Of a stretch of DNA of 64,000 nt, positions 8,437-16,879 are shown one piece after another. A model generated the notes under the pieces. That model saw only the letters and a program-made list of their open reading frames with translations. It had not been told where the DNA came from and did not search any database. The translations under genes and the position numbers were made by a program. The DNA is from PALSA-188 sp963720075 (lineage in GTDB: Bacteria > Acidobacteriota > Terriglobia > Terriglobales > Acidobacteriaceae). Numbering within the stretch: the stretch's first letter is position 1; the number at the start of each line of letters is the position of its first letter. The stretch is taken from assembly GCA_963720075.1 (NCBI GenBank), contig CAVREG010000013.1, positions 85,857 to 149,856 on the forward strand. The letters are read 5' to 3'.

Positions 8437-9291
8437 TTATGCCCCGACTGTTTTAGCGCCTCTGCTGCCAGCCAGAAAACCGCCAATGGTGTGATCGAGA
8501 TGCGACGCTTCGGAGACAATGTCATTGGCAACTCGTCTCGTCAGGGTCGCGTCATTCCCGCTCGCCAACTGGCGCGCATATCCGGAAATTGTGTTCAACG
8601 AGTTACGGAGTTCAAGGGCCATTTCGGCTGATATCTCTCCCCGCAATTGTTCGTGCTTGCGAATTGTCGCCATTTCCGTTTGATCAGTTATCAGACAGGC
8701 CGCCCCAAGCGAATCAGCGGACGGAGACTGAACCGGTGTTACCGTAACTTCGAGCATGCGCTGTTCCCCGGAAGGGGTAAGGTATTGCGCTTGCAAACGG
8801 CTGGAGGCAGCCTTTTCCCGCAAACTGGCTTCGACGGCCTGCGCCAAAGTCACGGAATCTGAAGCAGCGTTCAGCTTGGCCTGGCGGAAGATTTCCGCAG
8901 CGGTCATTCCCGCCGGCGATGCGAATCCTAGAATTTGTTTCGCTGCGGCATTTGCCTGGCGAACCAGCCCGTTCGGCGTAAAGAAAATCACACCACTGGA
9001 AAGATTCGATAGCACTGCGGCGCTGATGTTTTCCGAAGTCCTGGCGCGTCTGCGCTCAGATTGCTGCGAGCTTTGCAACTCGTGTTTCTGCTGTTTCAAC
9101 TGCTGGATGACCGTGCCGTAAGTGTGCAACGTGAGAGTTTCGGCCGAATAGAAATCACTTGGGTTCGATGCTTCCACCAGCAAACTTCGCCGAATGCGGC
9201 GCATGAGCATGATGCCTACAACAAGAGTAAAGCCGGCAATCGCCAGCCCGACGGCCATCCGCAGAAAAATAGGATTGGTCAGCAACTTCAA
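8437..9291 (-). CDS. Membrane PAS protein with a histidine-less kinase dimerisation domain
   Basis: About 284 residues if started at the TTG at 9291: one membrane segment (MAVGLAIAGFTLVVGIMLM), a linker helix (LKQQKHELQSSQQSERRRAR), a PAS domain (VLSNLSSGVIFFTPNGLVRQ onward), then a segment resembling a histidine-kinase dimerisation domain (EISAEMALELRNSLNTISGY). Where kinases have the phospho-accepting histidine (H-E-x-R-N), this protein has Leu-Glu-Leu-Arg-Asn, and it stops without an ATPase domain. The TTG overlaps the prepilin peptidase stop (TTGA) with GGAG six bases ahead, indicating translational coupling. ATG at 9258 is the alternative start. Probably a signalling adaptor linked to pilus or secretion functions; this is inference. 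Confidence 0.72.
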   Translation of the reverse strand: MKLLTNPIFLRMAVGLAIAGFTLVVGIMLMRRIRRSLLVEASNPSDFYSAETLTLHTYGTVIQQLKQQKHELQSSQQSERRRARTSENISAAVLSNLSSGVIFFTPNGLVRQANAAAKQILGFASPAGMTAAEIFRQAKLNAASDSVTLAQAVEASLREKAASSRLQAQYLTPSGEQRMLEVTVTPVQSPSADSLGAACLITDQTEMATIRKHEQLRGEISAEMALELRNSLNTISGYARQLASGNDATLTRRVANDIVSEASHLDHTIGGFLAGSRGAKTVGA

Positions 9292-10211
9292 TACATTCTC
9301 CAATACCAGCGTAAGAACTGATTTCCAAAGAAGAAGGCAATCATCGCCATGCTGCCGAGGAATACACCAAAAGGCATTTGATGGCGCCGGAGCGCGATCG
9401 CGGCGGATGCCCAAGCCCGGCGGCGAGCTTCTCGCGATGGTTCGTGATTTCGCACCATGCGGCGCCGAGATCGTTTAATCCACACAGCCAAAACCGTCCA
9501 CAACCCAAATAGTGACCCGGCAATTGATCCGGCAAAGATTGTAAACATGGTGAGCTTAAGCCCGAGAAATGCTCCCACCATCGCCATCAGCTTGACGTCT
9601 CCAAAGCCCATGCCTTCGACGCCTCGTGCGCGAAGATAAATCGCTCCCACGCCGTAGATAAATGACGCCCCTACTACCGCGCCCAACAGAGAGTCGGTGA
9701 ACGAAAACAGCGCCTGCGAAAGATATGAGTCTGTCGGGAATGAAACGAGCCCAGGCAAGAACTGTGAAGCAAGGTCATTTACCGGAACGAACAGGCTGAA
9801 GAGCAAGCCTAAAGCCAGTCCCGGCAGCGTCATCTTGTCAGGCAGGAGTTGAGTTTCTGCGTCGGTAAAGATCAAGCCCAGTAGCAGAAATCCGAAGCAG
9901 CAATATTTCAGTGTCGCAATGGTGAGGCCAAAGTGCCAGTAGCAAGCCAGAAACATCGCCCCGGTCAGCAGCTCGACCGCGAGATAACGTGGCGAGATTG
10001 GCGACTGACAGTTCCGGCAACGTCCTCGCAAAATCAGCCAGCTTAATACAGGGACATTGTCGTAAAAAGAAATTGGTCGTTCACAATGCGGACAGGCCGA
10101 CCTGGGCTGCACGGTGGATAAGCCACGCGGCAACCGGTAAATGCATACATTCAGGAAGCTTCCAAAAGCCAGTCCCAATGCGAACAGCGACAATGCGTAG
10201 ACAGGGTCCAC
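9288..10211 (-). CDS. pilD: Prepilin peptidase / N-methyltransferase
   Basis: A 307-residue polytopic A24-family aspartic peptidase that cleaves the leader of type IV pilins and pseudopilins and methylates the new N-terminus. The N-terminal methylase domain includes FGSFLNVCIYRLP and two CxxC pairs (CPHC, CRNC) for zinc. The two catalytic aspartates are in FTDAETQLLPD and GMGFGDVKLM. The C-terminus is longer than in E. coli homologues, with an arginine-rich cytoplasmic loop (WIKRSRRRMVRNHE). The start is GTG at 10211. Other pilus genes are not in the window. The PAS protein gene is coupled directly downstream. Confidence 0.93.
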   Translation of the reverse strand: MDPVYALSLFALGLAFGSFLNVCIYRLPRGLSTVQPRSACPHCERPISFYDNVPVLSWLILRGRCRNCQSPISPRYLAVELLTGAMFLACYWHFGLTIATLKYCCFGFLLLGLIFTDAETQLLPDKMTLPGLALGLLFSLFVPVNDLASQFLPGLVSFPTDSYLSQALFSFTDSLLGAVVGASFIYGVGAIYLRARGVEGMGFGDVKLMAMVGAFLGLKLTMFTIFAGSIAGSLFGLWTVLAVWIKRSRRRMVRNHEPSREARRRAWASAAIALRRHQMPFGVFLGSMAMIAFFFGNQFLRWYWRMY

Positions 10212-10419
10212 CGTATGATTTTTCCCAGGAAAACTCGAACGCGTATGCGTACATGCTGATTATAAGACCGTAAACGGGGATGGAGCAGACACCAAAGTCA
10301 TTGTCCGCACGGACGGATGGGGTATGTAACTCTCTGGAAGTAAAGTAATGTGTTGGATCATTGGAGATGAATGGGAAAGAGTATGTGGAGGCGCATTCCG
10401 GTCGGCCCCCACAGCTCCC

Positions 10420-11550
10420 CTAGTGCTGCACCGGCGTATCCTGATTCGTATCCAGCTTTGGGCGGTTTGCGTGGGGACCTTCGGAGGTCTTAATCACCGT
10501 AACCGGAGCCTGCAAAGTGAAGTTCAGCACCGTCTCTGATGGCAGCTTGATTTGCTTGCTTTTGCTGGCCGCCTGCACCCCGCCGCCTAATCCTGCGCCA
10601 GCGGCGGCTCCAATGCCTGCGCCTTTGCCGCCGCCGGCCAAGCCGCCGATGATTGCGCCTAATACAGCGCCGCCACCCACCTTTTCTGCGGTGTTCTTGC
10701 TTCGAGACGAAGCCTTCTTCTCGTACTGGTCAGTCTGTATATCGTACCGCTTGTCATGAACTTTAATACGGTCCAGTTGCAGGTCGAGAAGCGACTGGCC
10801 CGCGAACTTACCCGCGCTATGCACGGTTACGACATGGCCTTCGACTTCATAGCCCGCGGGCACTGCGACCTCGCCCTCCACGGTCAGAGGAGCGCTTAGC
10901 GTGGCGTGAAAAGTGTCGCCGTCCTGCGCAGTTTCAGAATCAATGGGATCAATTAACCGTACAGAAAGAGAAGTCCCGGACGGGATCGTGACCTTTTGTG
11001 GCGGGGGCGGAGGCGGTGGTGGAGGTGGCGTCGGAGGCGCTGCCGTCTCTGTGTTGTTCATTGCAGGAGGCGCGTTCGAGGCCATCGGCATATTGTTGCT
11101 ATTGCCATTGTTGTTGTCGTTATTCTGGTCGGAAGCCGACTCCTGCCTCTCAGAAGAGTGCCTGTGGTGTCGCCGGGAAGAGACCTCAGGTCTTGCTTCT
11201 GGTTTCGGGCTTTCTGCTAAAGGCGGTATGGGCGCCGGAGCTTGCTGTTCCGCCGCCGCGGGCGCAACTTCCAGATTGTTTACGACCTGCTTGACTCCAG
11301 GCTCAGAGGAGGCATATTTAGCCGCGGCGTCACGTTCAGCATCGTTGTCCACCGTACCTGAAAGCGTGACCGTTCCGTTGGCGACCTGCACCACGAGCTG
11401 TTTTCCCTGGAGTCCGGAATCAGCGGTCAATTTATTTTGTATATCGGTTGCGATCTGTGAATCGTTGGGAGCTTTCGAACACGCAACCGCCGCGATCAAG
11501 ATGGCTACGAGCGTAATTGTGTTCAGGCGGCGAGAAACTCTCGTCTTCAT
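10420..11550 (-). CDS. BON-domain lipoprotein with polyproline and glycine-zipper segments
   Basis: A 376-residue envelope protein. It begins with a lipoprotein-type signal (LVAILIAAVACS), followed by a BON domain (about residues 30-95, ending VKQVVNNLEVAP), a long disordered S/N/P-rich linker with a run of eleven or so prolines (about 174-185), a beta-rich domain of about 110 residues (TIPSGTSLSVRLIDPI onward), and a glycine-zipper stretch (GGAVLGAIIGGLAGGGKGAG). BON domains bind membranes or attach to outer-membrane structures; glycine zippers insert in membranes. A good sigma-70-like promoter lies about 80 bases upstream. Confidence 0.85.
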   Translation of the reverse strand: MKTRVSRRLNTITLVAILIAAVACSKAPNDSQIATDIQNKLTADSGLQGKQLVVQVANGTVTLSGTVDNDAERDAAAKYASSEPGVKQVVNNLEVAPAAAEQQAPAPIPPLAESPKPEARPEVSSRRHHRHSSERQESASDQNNDNNNGNSNNMPMASNAPPAMNNTETAAPPTPPPPPPPPPPQKVTIPSGTSLSVRLIDPIDSETAQDGDTFHATLSAPLTVEGEVAVPAGYEVEGHVVTVHSAGKFAGQSLLDLQLDRIKVHDKRYDIQTDQYEKKASSRSKNTAEKVGGGAVLGAIIGGLAGGGKGAGIGAAAGAGLGGGVQAASKSKQIKLPSETVLNFTLQAPVTVIKTSEGPHANRPKLDTNQDTPVQH

Positions 11551-11609
11551 AACAAGCGCTCCTGTAGGTTATGTTTGTTGATTAGATGCAGAATGACTGC
11601 GTGTACGCA

Positions 11610-11658
11610 TTGAAAAGTCGCTGTTCGCACTATAGCAAGCGCTCGCCGGACTTTTCAA
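11610..11658 (-). promoter_or_regulatory. Sigma-70-like promoter with flanking 10-bp inverted repeat
   Basis: On the minus strand TTGAAA (11658-11653) and TATAGT (11634-11629) are spaced by 18 bases, close to the housekeeping consensus, and point at the BON lipoprotein gene (ATG at 11550). The -35 box is the start of a perfect 10-base inverted repeat: TTGAAAAGTC at 11610-11619 and GACTTTTCAA at 11649-11658. The arms bracket the -10 box and the expected transcription start, as an operator or a DNA loop would. Confidence 0.55.
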
Positions 11659-11695
11659 TCCTGGGGTGTTCCCGGATGCAACTCTGCCGGTTCAC

Positions 11696-12223
11696 TCAGT
11701 TGTGGCGGATGAATTTATAATCCAGAATCGTTACCGCGAGTTCAACCACGTCGGGGCAGTCCGGTGCCGGCCGGGTGCGAATTATCCGTCCGTGGCACAG
11801 CACATTGCTGTTTTTCTGTCCGGAAATTTCTTCCGGCATTTCGAAGATCATTTCCACCAAAGTATTTGCCGGTAACTGGGACGAACCGTGGAAGAATAGT
11901 CCGGATTGGCTGAGATTTTCAATGGTCCCGTCTGCCCAGTTTCCGACATTTCGCACGCGGTACCGCAGCGGGGCCACGAATTTGAGGCGGCGCGCCCGCG
12001 GCATCCACGTTGACTTGTAGCTTCGCTTTTCTTCTGGGATTGACCCTTCGCTAGCCTGCTGTTCGAGGCGTTCCGTGCGGCGCATCGTTTCCCAGTCATA
12101 TCTGTATTCGGCGGCGCAAAGCATGCAAACCTGGTAATAATGGCCATCCGGCGCCCGACGGGGCCAGGAAAACTCATGCGAGCAGCTGCGAAGTAGGATC
12201 GCGTCCAGTAGTTTCTGAGGCAT
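11696..12223 (-). CDS. PilZ-domain protein with N-terminal Cys/His cluster
   Basis: A 175-residue protein. The C-terminal half is a PilZ-like domain: an arginine-rich strand (APLRYRVRNVG), then the ENLSQSGLFF segment that matches the [D/N]xSxxG cyclic-di-GMP motif, then a beta-rich region (VEMIFEMPEEI). The N-terminal half contains C14, H16, C33 and C36 (CSH and CMLC) followed by YRYDW, resembling a small metal-binding module. Likely a cyclic-di-GMP effector; an HD-GYP phosphodiesterase lies 6 kb away. The gene is divergent from mobA. Confidence 0.8.
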   Translation of the reverse strand: MPQKLLDAILLRSCSHEFSWPRRAPDGHYYQVCMLCAAEYRYDWETMRRTERLEQQASEGSIPEEKRSYKSTWMPRARRLKFVAPLRYRVRNVGNWADGTIENLSQSGLFFHGSSQLPANTLVEMIFEMPEEISGQKNSNVLCHGRIIRTRPAPDCPDVVELAVTILDYKFIRHN

Positions 12224-12404
12224 GGTCTTGTTTCCGGACGGGGAAAAGCCGGACCACCATCATCTAACGGAGGAACGAAGTTGGATAGGTTACTTTTGTG
12301 TATTTGGAAGAACGAAAACGCCTAAACGGTTTGGACTGAACAACTGCAAGAAAAACAACAGATCCAGGGATTCGTCGAACCGCAGAGCGCAATTCTGAGA
12401 TTCT

Positions 12405-13061
12405 GTGCGCCCCGTGTATCATCAGCGCGTGAACGATCTAACCGCTTTCGTGCTGGCGGGTGGCAAAAGCACACGCATGGGCCGCGACAAGGCGCTTCTG
12501 AATCTCGGCGAGGAAACGTTGTTGGAACGAGCGCAGGAGCTCGCAAAGTCCGTGACCGAGGACTTTCGCATCGTCGGCGATCCGGCAAGATTCGCTACTT
12601 ACGGACCTGTCGTGGAGGACATTTATCCTGATCGAGGTCCTTTAGGCGGCATCCACGCGGCGCTGGTGGAGACACAAACCAATTTCAATCTCATTCTCGC
12701 CGTTGACACTCCTTTTATTGAAAAGCGATTTCTCGATTTTCTTATTTCGGAAGCGCGCAGCCGAGACGCCGTTGTCACACTGCCGCGGACTCAAGGGCAT
12801 TTTCATCCCTTGTGTGCGGTTTACCGTACGGAGTTCGCTGCGGTGAGCGAGAAAGCGCTAATTCTTGGGCAGAATAAAATTGATACCCTATTCGCCAGCG
12901 TTCCAACCAGAGTGATTGAAGAGGAAGAAATGGCGTGCATGGGGTTTGCCTCAGACATGTTTCGAAATGTGAATACCCCCGAAGACTGGGCGGATGCGCA
13001 AGCCTGGCTCAAACGGCGTGATAAGGCAACCGAGTTATATTTGGAGAACGAACGACCCTAA
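12405..13061 (+). CDS. mobA: Molybdenum cofactor guanylyltransferase
   Basis: MobA transfers GMP from GTP to molybdopterin to give the MGD cofactor used by DMSO-reductase-type enzymes. The nucleotidyltransferase motif LAGGKSTRMGRDKALL is near the N-terminus, followed by the GPLGGIHAAL motif and the metal-binding AVDTPF segment. About 218 residues, normal for the family. Both candidate starts (12405 and 12429) are GTG; I keep the first, which has a GAG just upstream, but the second is equally compatible with the fold. Its TAA overlaps the ATG of the ABC ATPase gene by one base, so the two are co-translated. Confidence 0.88.
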   Translation: MRPVYHQRVNDLTAFVLAGGKSTRMGRDKALLNLGEETLLERAQELAKSVTEDFRIVGDPARFATYGPVVEDIYPDRGPLGGIHAALVETQTNFNLILAVDTPFIEKRFLDFLISEARSRDAVVTLPRTQGHFHPLCAVYRTEFAAVSEKALILGQNKIDTLFASVPTRVIEEEEMACMGFASDMFRNVNTPEDWADAQAWLKRRDKATELYLENERP

Positions 13062-13828
13062 TGAGCACAGCGGAACAACCCGGCCCATATATCGCTTTCA
13101 AAGACGTATCGAAGTCTTTTGGCGACAACCATGTCCTCGAGGATGTGAGCTTTGATGTCCTAACCGGTGAAACGGTGTGCATTCTTGGCCGCAGCGGAGT
13201 GGGTAAGTCAGTGACGCTGCAAAATATTATGGGATTCATGAAGCCGGATTCCGGCCGGATCATCGTGGATCAACAAGACATCACCGACTTCACCGAAGCT
13301 GAAATGGAGCAGATACGTAAAAAAGTGACGATGGTATTTCAGAATGGCGCGCTATTTGATTCGCTTACCATCCGGGAGAACATCGCCTTTCCGCTTCGAG
13401 AACGAAAAGGAATCACCGAAGATCAGATTTTTCAAATCGTGGATGGCTTGCTGGAGATGGTGGGCGTCGCCGAGATGGGAGACCTGCTTCCGTCGGATCT
13501 GTCAACCGGGATGAAACGGTCGGTCGCAATCGCGCGTGCCCTCGCAGCGCAGCCGGAGTGTGTTCTGTACGACGAGCCCACAACCATGGTTGACCCGCTT
13601 ATGGCGCAGTTATTGGGCGATCTCATCAAACGGTTAAAAACTCAATTGCGCCTAACCAGCGTGGTCGTAACGCACGACATGCGTCTGGCAAAAAAGTTAG
13701 CAAATCGAATCGTCTTTCTGCATGAAGGCAAAGTGCTGTTTTTTGGAACCTATCCGGAGATGGAAAAAAGCGACGAGCCAATTGTGCAAGAGTTCTTGAA
13801 ACTGGACGAGCTGAATCTCGACGCATAA
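13061..13828 (+). CDS. ABC transporter ATP-binding protein, MlaF type
   Basis: A 255-residue ATPase of the family that energises phospholipid/MCE transport (MlaF, Mkl). Walker A is GRSGVGKS, the Q-loop is VFQNGALFDSLTIREN (the GALFDS form is typical of MlaF proteins), the signature is LSTGMKRSVAIARAL and Walker B is CVLYDEPTT, with the H-loop VVVTHDM. The MlaE permease and MlaD substrate-binding partners are not adjacent; the gene is instead coupled to mobA. It therefore probably works with subunits encoded elsewhere. Convergent with ribE across a palindromic repeat. Confidence 0.85.
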   Translation: MSTAEQPGPYIAFKDVSKSFGDNHVLEDVSFDVLTGETVCILGRSGVGKSVTLQNIMGFMKPDSGRIIVDQQDITDFTEAEMEQIRKKVTMVFQNGALFDSLTIRENIAFPLRERKGITEDQIFQIVDGLLEMVGVAEMGDLLPSDLSTGMKRSVAIARALAAQPECVLYDEPTTMVDPLMAQLLGDLIKRLKTQLRLTSVVVTHDMRLAKKLANRIVFLHEGKVLFFGTYPEMEKSDEPIVQEFLKLDELNLDA

Positions 13829-13860
13829 TTGGGGGGAACCTTTCAGACTTTCGCAAGCAA

Positions 13861-13895
13861 AGGGTAGGGCCCGGCTGGAAGTCGGGCCCTGCCCT
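13861..13895. repeat. Palindromic repeat of family B, possible bidirectional terminator
   Basis: A 13-bp stem with a single wobble (AGGGTAGGGCCCG at 13861-13873 against CGGGCCCTGCCCT at 13883-13895) between the convergent MlaF-type and ribE genes. Sequence and length place it with the pair at 1981-2057. A short T run follows in each direction (TTTG), so it may end transcripts from both sides. Confidence 0.65.
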
Positions 13896-13943
13896 TTGAC
13901 AGCATCGAGTTTTGTTCGCGGCCAGTTAGGCAAGTCCAGTAGC

Positions 13944-14588
13944 TCAAAATCCTTCCCGCACAAGCTTCTCCAGCGTGATTGTGCTGCTCGATAGTCGTGG
14001 CCGCATCATCTTCTCAATGTACTTCGCAATTATGTCTGTTTCGAGATTTACCGGATCACCCGGTTGCAAAGATCTCAGGTTCGTCATTTTCACTGTGTGT
14101 GGAATGATCGCCAGTGAAATACTTTTTCCTTGTACTTTTGCCACGGTCAGGCTGACTCCTTCTATGCAAATGGAGCCCTTCAAGACTACATAAGGCATTA
14201 GATCTTGGGGGATCTCGATGGTCAGCCAGTAATCATCCGCGTCGGGATTCTTAGCGAGGGTAAGAAATGTTCCAACGCCATCCACATGGCCCTGCACTAT
14301 GTGTCCACCGAGACGGCCATCCGAGCGTAGGGGAAGCTCCAGGTTCACCAGGGACTTTGCTTTAATCCGGGAAAACGAAGTTCGAGCCCATGTCTCCTGA
14401 GCTAGATCAGCGCTAAAACTTGTTGGCGTGATTTCGACGGCAGTAAGGCAGACTCCGCTAACGGCGATGCTATCGCCCTTCTTCAGTTCTTTGGCCACTC
14501 GTGAAGAAGCGACCGTAATACGGCGATTCTTTTTCTGTTGTGTAATGCCAGCAACGCTTCCTACCTCTTCAATGATTCCGGTAAACAA
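13944..14588 (-). CDS. ribE: Riboflavin synthase, alpha chain type
   Basis: This enzyme dismutates two 6,7-dimethyl-8-ribityllumazine molecules into riboflavin and the pyrimidinedione precursor. At 214 residues it has the two lumazine-binding repeats expected: the N-terminal MFTGIIEEVGSV with its repeat, and the second repeat beginning near HIVQGHVDGVG. The start codon is TTG, behind a strong GGAGGAA site; starting here gives exactly the conserved family N-terminus. It lies 52 bases downstream of ribD on the same strand. No FMN riboswitch is evident upstream of ribD or ribE. Confidence 0.95.
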   Translation of the reverse strand: MFTGIIEEVGSVAGITQQKKNRRITVASSRVAKELKKGDSIAVSGVCLTAVEITPTSFSADLAQETWARTSFSRIKAKSLVNLELPLRSDGRLGGHIVQGHVDGVGTFLTLAKNPDADDYWLTIEIPQDLMPYVVLKGSICIEGVSLTVAKVQGKSISLAIIPHTVKMTNLRSLQPGDPVNLETDIIAKYIEKMMRPRLSSSTITLEKLVREGF

Positions 14589-14640
14589 TTCTTCCTCCGA
14601 AAAATTCCGGCCCTCAGACGGGTAACCTAATTTGTTCTAA

Positions 14641-15798
14641 TCAATCCGCGTAGGGATCTCTCAAATATCCCTCGACCGCGAAGTCTTCTCCAAAACGATG
14701 CAAGGACAATGACTTCACGCACGGAGCGTCCCGCAGATTTCTAAATCCCGGTCCATAGGCGAATGGAATGGACTCCTCACCAGCGAGTATCTTTGGCGCA
14801 TAGTACAGAAAGACCTTATCCACGACGCCCGACGCGAGGGCCGCCCAATTCACATGCGCACCGCCCTCAATTAGAACACCTGTAAGTTCCATCTCTCCTA
14901 AGGCACTTACAATGCGAGCCATGTCAGGCCTGCCATCGGTCGCGCCCACTGCTATTTGCTCGACCCGAACCCCGAGCTTTTGTAGCTTCTTCTTTTTCTT
15001 TTCTTCTGCGAGTGAGCAGAGAACGATAACGTCATCTTTGGCGGTTTGAACCACTCGCGATTCCAGCGGCAAGCGGAGCCGCGAATCAAGGATGACCCGC
15101 AATAGCGGGCGGCGTCGGGCTTCTCCGGTTCGATCAGTAAGTAGGGGATCGTCCGCCAGAATCGTGCCGACTCCGACCAAAATGGCGTCGTTCTGGTGGC
15201 GCAGTTGCTGACTGTGAGCGCGTGCCGCTTCGCCGGTGATCCAGTCGTCGGATGTGCGGACGGCTGAATTGATTTTGAGCGGTGATCGCGGAGGAGGCGC
15301 GATCTTGGCGTCCAGAGTCATGGCTGCTTTCAGCGTAACCAGCGGGGTGCGATGGCGAATATATTTAGCGAAAGGTTCGTTTAGAAGACGCGCTTCAGCT
15401 TCGAGAATGTCGGTTTCAACTTTGATCCCTGCAGCACGAAGAAACTCAAAGCCCTTTCCTCTTACCAATGGATTCGGGTCCTGCATGGAAGCTACAACGC
15501 GACTGATTCCAGCAGCGACGATGGCTTCTGCGCACGGACCGGTTCTGCCCTGATGCGAGCAAGGTTCCAGGTTGATATACAAAGAGCCGCCTCGCGCTCT
15601 TTCGCCCGCCTGTTCGAGCGCAATGATTTCAGCGTGACGCACTCCATCATATGTGTGGAAACCCTCTCCGACGATCTTGCCGTCGCTGCTGACAATGACT
15701 GCGCCGACGCACGGGTTCGGGGAAGTCAGTCCAATCCCTTTGCGCGCTAATTCCAGAGCACCGCGGAGAAAGCGCTCGTCATCGTAAGATTTAGTCAT
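14641..15798 (-). CDS. ribD: Bifunctional riboflavin deaminase/reductase
   Basis: RibD carries out two successive steps of riboflavin synthesis: zinc-dependent deamination of the diaminopyrimidine, then NADPH reduction of the ribosyl side chain. The deaminase domain (residues 1-150) has PNPCVGAV, the HAE motif (HAEIIALEQAG) and the second zinc motif EPCSHQGRTGPC. The reductase domain (about 155-385) has LKAAMTLDAKIA and EGGAHVNWAAL. I start at the ATG at 15798 (MTKSYDDERF), which gives the usual 385 residues; the open frame upstream of it is not RibD-like. Gene order on the minus strand is ftsY, ribD, ribE. Confidence 0.95.
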   Translation of the reverse strand: MTKSYDDERFLRGALELARKGIGLTSPNPCVGAVIVSSDGKIVGEGFHTYDGVRHAEIIALEQAGERARGGSLYINLEPCSHQGRTGPCAEAIVAAGISRVVASMQDPNPLVRGKGFEFLRAAGIKVETDILEAEARLLNEPFAKYIRHRTPLVTLKAAMTLDAKIAPPPRSPLKINSAVRTSDDWITGEAARAHSQQLRHQNDAILVGVGTILADDPLLTDRTGEARRRPLLRVILDSRLRLPLESRVVQTAKDDVIVLCSLAEEKKKKKLQKLGVRVEQIAVGATDGRPDMARIVSALGEMELTGVLIEGGAHVNWAALASGVVDKVFLYYAPKILAGEESIPFAYGPGFRNLRDAPCVKSLSLHRFGEDFAVEGYLRDPYAD

Positions 15799-15895
15799 GT
15801 CGCTTGGTCCCAACTCTGGGGCTGTGTCGAGTGAAGTTCCGGGAAGTCGGGGCGTGCAAATTACTTTTCTCTGCGCTTCGGCTGTAAAAAGTCTT

Positions 15896-16846
15896 TTACG
15901 TGAACAGCGAATCCACAAAATCCTTGGGATTGAACCGCAGCAGGTCCCCCGGTTTTTCTCCCACTCCCACGTACCGAACCGGAAGTCCAAGCTCGCGACA
16001 AATTGCCACGACAACTCCACCCTTGGCTGTGCCATCAAGCTTCGTCAGTACAATTCCGGTCACACCTGCCGACTCAGTAAATAGCCGAGCCTGCTGCAAA
16101 CCATTTTGCCCAGTGGTCGCGTCCATCACGAGCAGGGTTTCGTGCGGCGCTCCAGGGATAATGCGCTGGGCTGTGCGGCGCATTTTTTCCAACTCCGCCA
16201 TTAAGTTAGCTTTTGTGTGCAGGCGGCCTGCGGTGTCCACGATCACATAATCAGTGTGTCGCGCAGACGCGGCTTGCAGCGCGTCAAACAGCACTGCCGC
16301 CGGATCGCCACCAGCTTTTGTTCGTATCACTTCGGTGCCGGTTCGCTCACCCCAGACTTCAAGTTGCTCTATGGCCGCCGCCCGAAAAGTATCTGCCGCG
16401 CATAACAGAACCGTTTTTCCATCCGCGCGAAGCACTTGCGCCAGCTTTCCGATGGTTGTGGTCTTGCCCGTTCCATTGACTCCGACGACTAGGATTACTT
16501 CCGGCGTGCCATCAACCGCCGTGACCGGCGGAGTGTTGGCGGCGTTGATGATCGCGAGCAATTCCTCCTTCAAGAGACGTTTGAGTTCGTCAACATTCCC
16601 GATTTGCTTGCGGTCCGCTTTCTCGCGCAGTTTCGCCAGAACTTCCTGGGTAGTCCCAGTCCCGAGGTCTGCTCCAAGAAGAATCCCCTCCAAATCATTC
16701 AACGTACCGCGATCAATTTCCTTATTAAACGAAACTGCTTCCTCAATGCGCTCGCTTAAATTCTCGCGCGTGCGCGTGACCGCTTCCTTCATGCGGTCGA
16801 ACAGGCCAGGTTTCGGCTCGGTGCTTCCAAAAAGAGTTTGAATCAT
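15896..16846 (-). CDS. ftsY: Signal recognition particle receptor FtsY
   Basis: FtsY is the GTPase that docks SRP-bound ribosomes at the inner membrane for co-translational insertion. The 316-residue protein has the N (four-helix) domain and the G domain with G1 GVNGTGKTTTIGKLA, DTFRAAAIEQL, G3 DTAGRLHTKAN and G4 TKLDGTAKGG, closing with the family end VGVGEKPGDLLRFNPKDFVD. The long acidic N-terminal A domain of E. coli FtsY is missing; residues 1-40 hold only a short amphipathic segment (KPGLFDRMKEAVTRTRENL), as in many bacteria. A promoter with a perfect -10 box precedes it. Confidence 0.96.
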   Translation of the reverse strand: MIQTLFGSTEPKPGLFDRMKEAVTRTRENLSERIEEAVSFNKEIDRGTLNDLEGILLGADLGTGTTQEVLAKLREKADRKQIGNVDELKRLLKEELLAIINAANTPPVTAVDGTPEVILVVGVNGTGKTTTIGKLAQVLRADGKTVLLCAADTFRAAAIEQLEVWGERTGTEVIRTKAGGDPAAVLFDALQAASARHTDYVIVDTAGRLHTKANLMAELEKMRRTAQRIIPGAPHETLLVMDATTGQNGLQQARLFTESAGVTGIVLTKLDGTAKGGVVVAICRELGLPVRYVGVGEKPGDLLRFNPKDFVDSLFT

Positions 16847-16879
16847 GGAATTGCGGGCAATGCTTAGATTGAAGCTGTA

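Noticed and set aside
10913..11581. Plus-strand open frame with long glycine and serine runs
   Set aside because: It is the complement of the proline-rich BON protein; the glycine run is the reverse of the proline codons.
14589..15895. FMN riboswitch controlling ribD/ribE
   Set aside because: The short gaps before ribD (97 bases) and ribE (52 bases) lack the RFN-element core and are too small for it.
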